This document shows, one piece after another, positions 60,649 through 64,000 of a DNA stretch of 64,000 nt; the first letter of the stretch is position 1; each line of letters starts with the position of its first letter. A program made the translations under genes and the position numbers. Under the pieces are notes generated by a model that was given only the letters and a program-made list of their open reading frames with translations, was not told where the DNA came from and did no database searches. Source of the stretch: Brachionus koreanus (Eukaryota; Rotifera; Eurotatoria; Ploima; Brachionidae); assembly GCA_016987375.1 (NCBI GenBank), contig PJRA01000016.1, forward strand, positions 1,576,903 through 1,640,902, written 5' to 3'.

Positions 60649-61274
60649 TTAGATGTAGGATCTTCTCAAAGTAAAAACCTCCAAATATGCATATAATTCA
60701 GTCGAAAATGGAATTATTGTGCAAAATCCAAGCACCCAGCGTATGTCTCTGAATGGCCATGTTTCTATATAAAAGGCAAACAGAACTAAAACTCCAATTG
60801 AATGTGTCAATATGGCTTAAAAAATTAAAAAGACATATTTGGTTGTTTTTTTTTTAACTAGTTCAAATTACATATAAATGTTTGATAAAAAATTAATGAG
60901 GTTATTGTGAACATAAATGAGATCAATTCAAATACAAGAATTCCAATTGAGAATGAAAGCCATATTATATACCTTATTAAGAAAAAAAATTAATATCTAT
61001 CAAATTTTAAAATATAAACAAATTACTCAGTATCTAAGGTAAAATAGTCAGATGTCTGTGAGTTGGATTCAGATTCTATTTTGATAAACATATTCACATT
61101 GTTTTCCTTTAAATAATAAAAATAAATTTAACAAATTAAAATAAAAATTAGAATTAAACTTAGTGCACTAACTCTGTCTAAGAGAAGTATAATTAACAAA
61201 ACTAATTGGCAAATAATTGGTACAAAACGTAAAGGATACAAAATTGGCACGACATTTGTATAATAGCGAAACAT
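60649..61274 (-). CDS. TMEM107: Transmembrane protein 107 (ciliary transition zone)
   Basis: TMEM107 is a MKS-module protein of the ciliary transition zone. Four exons, 61274-61173, 61106-61027, 60972-60872 and 60815-60649, give 149 residues; human has 140. Four membrane helices are visible: FVPIICQLVLLIILLLDR, IIWLSFSIGILVFELISFMF, THSIGVLVLFAFYI and WVLGFCTIIPFSTELYAYL. The loop between helices 1 and 2 is polar (IESESNSQTSDYFTLD). The C-terminus VFTLRRSYI parallels human VFGLKKKPF. FELISF and FYIETWPFRDIRWVL align with human VELAGF and FFIFERWECTTYWYI. The short exons and lack of long open frames would hide it from simple searches. Its stop is 74 bases from the convergent MAP3K stop, and its start lies 163 bases downstream of the LRRC23 stop on the same strand. 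Confidence 0.88.
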
Positions 61275-61437
61275 ATCAACATAAATCTAAAACATAAATA
61301 TCTAATCTACACATAAAATCAAAATTCCTCTGTTTAATTAGAGAAAATCTTTATCTAATAAATAAAAAACAAATCAAAAAAAAAATTAAATATTTTATTA
61401 ATTTTTTAAGAAATAAAATTTAAAAAATAAAAAAACT

Positions 61438-62774
61438 TTAATCTTCATTTTCAATTTTTTCATTATCATCGGCATCGTTATTGTTTTCATCATTTAAATT
61501 AGACTGTGACTCAAGAGCAGCTTCTTGTTCTTTAATTCGCCTTTGCTCATGTATTTCCTCAGCTTCGGTTCTTTCCTCTTCTAAATATTCATCCTTATCA
61601 AGTCTCTCTAAACGTCTTACCGCAATCAGTACTTCTAATCTATAATCACTATTCTCAGTTAGAGGGTTATCTAACAAGACCAAAGCACGTAGTTTGGGCA
61701 AAATTTGAAGTTTGTTTATTTCAGTAAAATTTGCCAAAACATTTCCTCTTAAATTTATATATTGAAGTGATTCCATGTTTTCGGTAAAACCGTCCAAATT
61801 CTCTAGTTTATTATCTCTTAAATGAAGAGCGCTTAAACTTTTCAAATCAGCCAAATCCTCCAAACTTGTAATCATGTTAGCTGCCTAATTAATTTATTGA
61901 ATTGAATTTAGAACAAGAAATTTTAAATATTTAAATTTAATTTACAATAAAAATGCTTTTTAAACTAGGTATACGAATTCCTTTAGTTGATGTTAGCTTA
62001 TTTTCTCTCATTTCAAGTGTCTGCAAATTTGGCAATTTATCCCCACTAAAATCTTTTATTTCACTTATTTCATTTTCTAAAAATTAAATTTTAAAAATAA
62101 AATTTTTATTTTTATTTTATTTCAAATTACTGTTTAAGTTTAGAATTTCAAGTTTTGGATGTGAAATTCCCTCTGTTGATTTGATTCTATTATTACTAAA
62201 ACTAGCTGTTTGTAAATATGGTAATGGGTCCAATTTGGCACTTGTCAATCGATTAAAGTCAAGTTTAAGAGTCAACAAATGAGTTAGACTATTTAAAGCT
62301 GATATGTCCTTTAAATTGTTATTTGAAAGATCAATGTAGCGAAGATGAACATAGTTTTTTAGCAATGAAATATCAGTTAATCCTCTAAAAATAAAATAAA
62401 TAATTTTTTTTTTTCTATTAAAAAATACTTTTGAGCAGCATCTAGTCTAACATAGGCATGAGAAAGTCCATTTCCAGTCTTAGCAAGAAGTAAAAGACTC
62501 TCGGATAAGATATCCTCATTAAGACTGACATCTGGTGGACGCTTAATTATTTATTTATTTAATTGAAAAACATAAAATCAGTATATTTTTTTCCAAATAC
62601 TTCTTCCTCTTCAACTTGTTCTTCTTCAGCTTTTTCCTCTTCGGCTTCTTTTTGTTGTTCTTCTTCTCCATCTTCGTCTTTTGTCTGCTCCTCTTGGCCC
62701 ATTTCGGTATCTATTTCTTGCTCGACATCTTGCTCGGTCTCGTCATAGTTTTGTTCATCCTCGTAATCGGACAT
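61438..62774 (-). CDS. LRRC23: Leucine-rich repeat protein LRRC23 (radial spoke)
   Basis: LRRC23 is a radial spoke 3 component of motile cilia. Five exons, 62774-62601, 62541-62429, 62384-62131, 62076-61946 and 61884-61438, give 372 residues; human has 343. The N-terminus is a strongly acidic Glu/Gln stretch (residues 1-58), as in human. Then follow LLLLAKTGNGLSHAYVRLD, YVHLRYIDLSNNNLKDISAL, LTHLLTLKLDFNRL, LPYLQTASFSNNRI, EGISHPKLEILNLN, LPNLQTLEMRENKL, SLSALHLRDNKLENLDGF, LQYINLRGNVLANFTEI and LPKLRALVLLDNP, with the closing RRLERLDKDEYLEEERTEAE. The intron positions between repeats are regular. An acceptor-like tgattag about 12 bases before the ATG may receive a 5'UTR exon or spliced leader. 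Confidence 0.96.
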
Positions 62775-63253
62775 TTTCGATTTCTAATCAATTCAAATTT
62801 TCCCTAATGTTTTCAATTAAGTTTAATTTTTGAATTCTATATTTCAAATTTTAACTTATGTATGTTGCTATGATACTTAGTGAAGAAATTTTTCGCTAGC
62901 AACCAAATCTATGGTTGAGGTTAAAATACAAAACTAATCGTTTTTTTTTTAATTTTTTTTTTAAATTATTTTTGATGAATTAGAATTAGGTCCCATTAAA
63001 ACACTGACCCCCAATTTTTTTGAAAGCAAAATATTTTTGAAAATTTCTAAATTTTTATTATTTCATTAATTCAAATTTTTAGAACTTAATGAAAATCAAA
63101 AAAGTTTTTTTAAATATTATTTAATTTTTTTTTTAAACTTATTAATCCCATTATAAATTTATTAGAGACACAAATTTAAAAAAATAAATAAATTTTTCTT
63201 TCAATTTTTTTAACAATAAAATTTTTTATAAAAAAAATTCATCAAAAAAGCTA

Positions 63254-63436
63254 TTAAGGAATTAATTTCTTAATACTTTTGTTCAAACAATCGTAATATC
63301 TTCGCTTCATCATTTTATTACCAAATTTTTCGAACTTAAGATCTTTTGTAAGTTCGTAGAATTCTTCTAAAGACTCACAATCTCGCAAATAATCAGAAGT
63401 TCTACCTGAGCATCCTTTGCTTTTTAGCAAAGATTC
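63254..63436 (-). CDS. Possible last exon of an unrecognised gene
   Basis: A minus-strand frame reads TESLLKSKGCSGRTSDYL, then CESLEEFYELTKDLKFEKF, then MMKRRYYDCLNKSIKK, and ends at TAA 63254-63256. The amino-acid mix is protein-like and helical rather than the Lys/Asn/Phe noise of AT-rich frames. An acceptor-like tttgaag at about 63437 could open it. No upstream exon was found within the next 500 bases, and it may be a decayed transposon gene. Confidence 0.35.
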   Translation of the reverse strand, partial: ESLLKSKGCSGRTSDYLRDCESLEEFYELTKDLKFEKFGNKMMKRRYYDCLNKSIKKLIP

Positions 63437-63654
63437 AGTATCTTCAAATATGACATTAATATGCCAAAATCATTTTCTAAAATAATCGCACTTGACAGCT
63501 TGAATTATTTAGCCATATAATTGGAGCTTATTATTTACTGAGTCGTCTATATATTAATAAAAAGTAACTATAATCAAAAAAATTAAAATAATTTAAATGA
63601 GAATCATTGAAAAATAAAAAAATAATTGTCAAAAGTTAAAAGTGAAATAAATTA

Positions 63655-63740
63655 CGCAGTTTTTGCAGAGCTTCGAATTTATTTGTACAAATTTTTACAA
63701 TATTTTACTGCTTGCAGAACCATTTTTGCACAATAAGAAA
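63655..63740 (-). repeat. Dispersed repeat C, copy 2
   Basis: Reverse-complement match of 24395-24490, sharing CAAAAATGGTTCTG, TTTGTACAAA and AGCTCTGCAAAAACTG. Confidence 0.65.
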
Positions 63741-63862
63741 AAAAAATCAAATCGTTTTTGTACTGTATATATGATTTTTTATTAAATTAAATGTTAATCT
63801 TTATTTTTGTAGATTTTTTTAAATTTCTCAATATTAATTTATTTAATATTTATAGTATTTTA

Positions 63863-64000
63863 TTAAAAAAGCATGGTTTGATTTTCACTCAAGTCGTTCT
63901 TTGCCTTTACTCTTGTTTCTCCCCATGTCATCCTCATTTCGATGAACTCTTTCGTCATTGTTGACATATATGTTACTGCTGATCTTCCTACCTTACGTCA
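63863..64000 (-). CDS. Possible 3' end of a frame running off the window
   Basis: The minus strand is open for 44 codons up to TAA 63863-63865 (SAVTYMSTMTKEFIEM, then MTWGETRVKAK). The stretch is clearly less AT-rich than its surroundings. A TGA at the very edge (63998-64000) closes the frame unless a splice site intervenes. No family was recognised. Confidence 0.2.

Larger units (their letters stand above)
62775..64000. other. Terminal intergenic region
   Basis: AT-rich, with a possible coding fragment at 63254-63436 (-), dispersed repeat C copy 2 at 63655-63740 and a less AT-rich end (63870-64000) that may begin another gene or transposon. No further element was recognised. Confidence 0.4.

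Overview
The window is nuclear DNA of a small, compact, very AT-rich animal genome. Most genes are split by 40-60 nt GT-AG introns, and many coding sequences are unmistakably metazoan: iRhom, FANCM, FAM199X, TMEM107, LRRC23, MAP3K19-like, NDR kinase. The base composition, short introns, EGF/ShK architecture and non-LTR elements with (AAATA)n-like tails would fit a monogonont rotifer such as Brachionus. That placement is inference; the sequence alone does not prove it.

Layout. 1-1.0 kb: 3' end of an unrecognised gene with one frame break. 1.9-2.9 kb: thymidylate synthase (+). 3.0-5.7 kb and 10.4-13.7 kb (both -): two intact inactive-rhomboid (iRhom) paralogues, separated by 4.7 kb that carries decayed non-LTR reverse transcriptases, one of them split by a piggyBac-type MITE. 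14.1-16.9 kb (+): ABCD3 peroxisomal ABC transporter with a one-base frame break. 17.4-18.1 kb (+): CXorf65 homologue. 20.4-20.9 kb (+): myotrophin. 22.5-23.7 kb (-): secreted EGF/ShK-domain protein. 25.9-27.7 kb (-): FAM199X, head-to-head with CHAC2 (28.0-28.7 kb, +). 32.1-32.9 kb (+): intronless CDC25. 34.3-41.1 kb (+): complete 13-exon FANCM, convergent with a type II membrane glycosyltransferase-like gene (41.2-42.2 kb, -). 42.6-44.5 kb (-): CWF19L1, head-to-head with the NDR kinase STK38 (44.8-46.3 kb, +). 48.1-49.6 kb (-): divergent alpha-tubulin. 53.5-54.1 kb (+): GINS2. 57.3-60.6 kb (+): MAP3K19/YSK4-like kinase, convergent with TMEM107 (60.6-61.3 kb, -). 61.4-62.8 kb (-): LRRC23. The last 1.2 kb holds only weak coding traces and a dispersed repeat.

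I rebuilt exon-intron structures by hand from splice signals and family alignments held in memory. For nearly every gene the summed exons give an uninterrupted frame of about family length, so the models are well supported. The exceptions are the first gene (one base short) and ABCD3 (one base long).

The genes do not form an operon-like system. They are a syntenic run of housekeeping genes (nucleotide synthesis, replication, DNA repair, spliceosome-linked, peroxisome, glutathione turnover), signalling genes (iRhom, NDR, MAP3K, CDC25) and cilium-linked genes (TMEM107, LRRC23, possibly the tubulin). I found no convincing undescribed system. The most interesting observations are the iRhom pair, whose introns as well as exons are virtually identical over a block that stops at the stop codon (a gene-conversion mosaic), the nested TTAA-flanked MITE, the Lys40-less alpha-tubulin that keeps a terminal EY, and several short dispersed inverted repeats.
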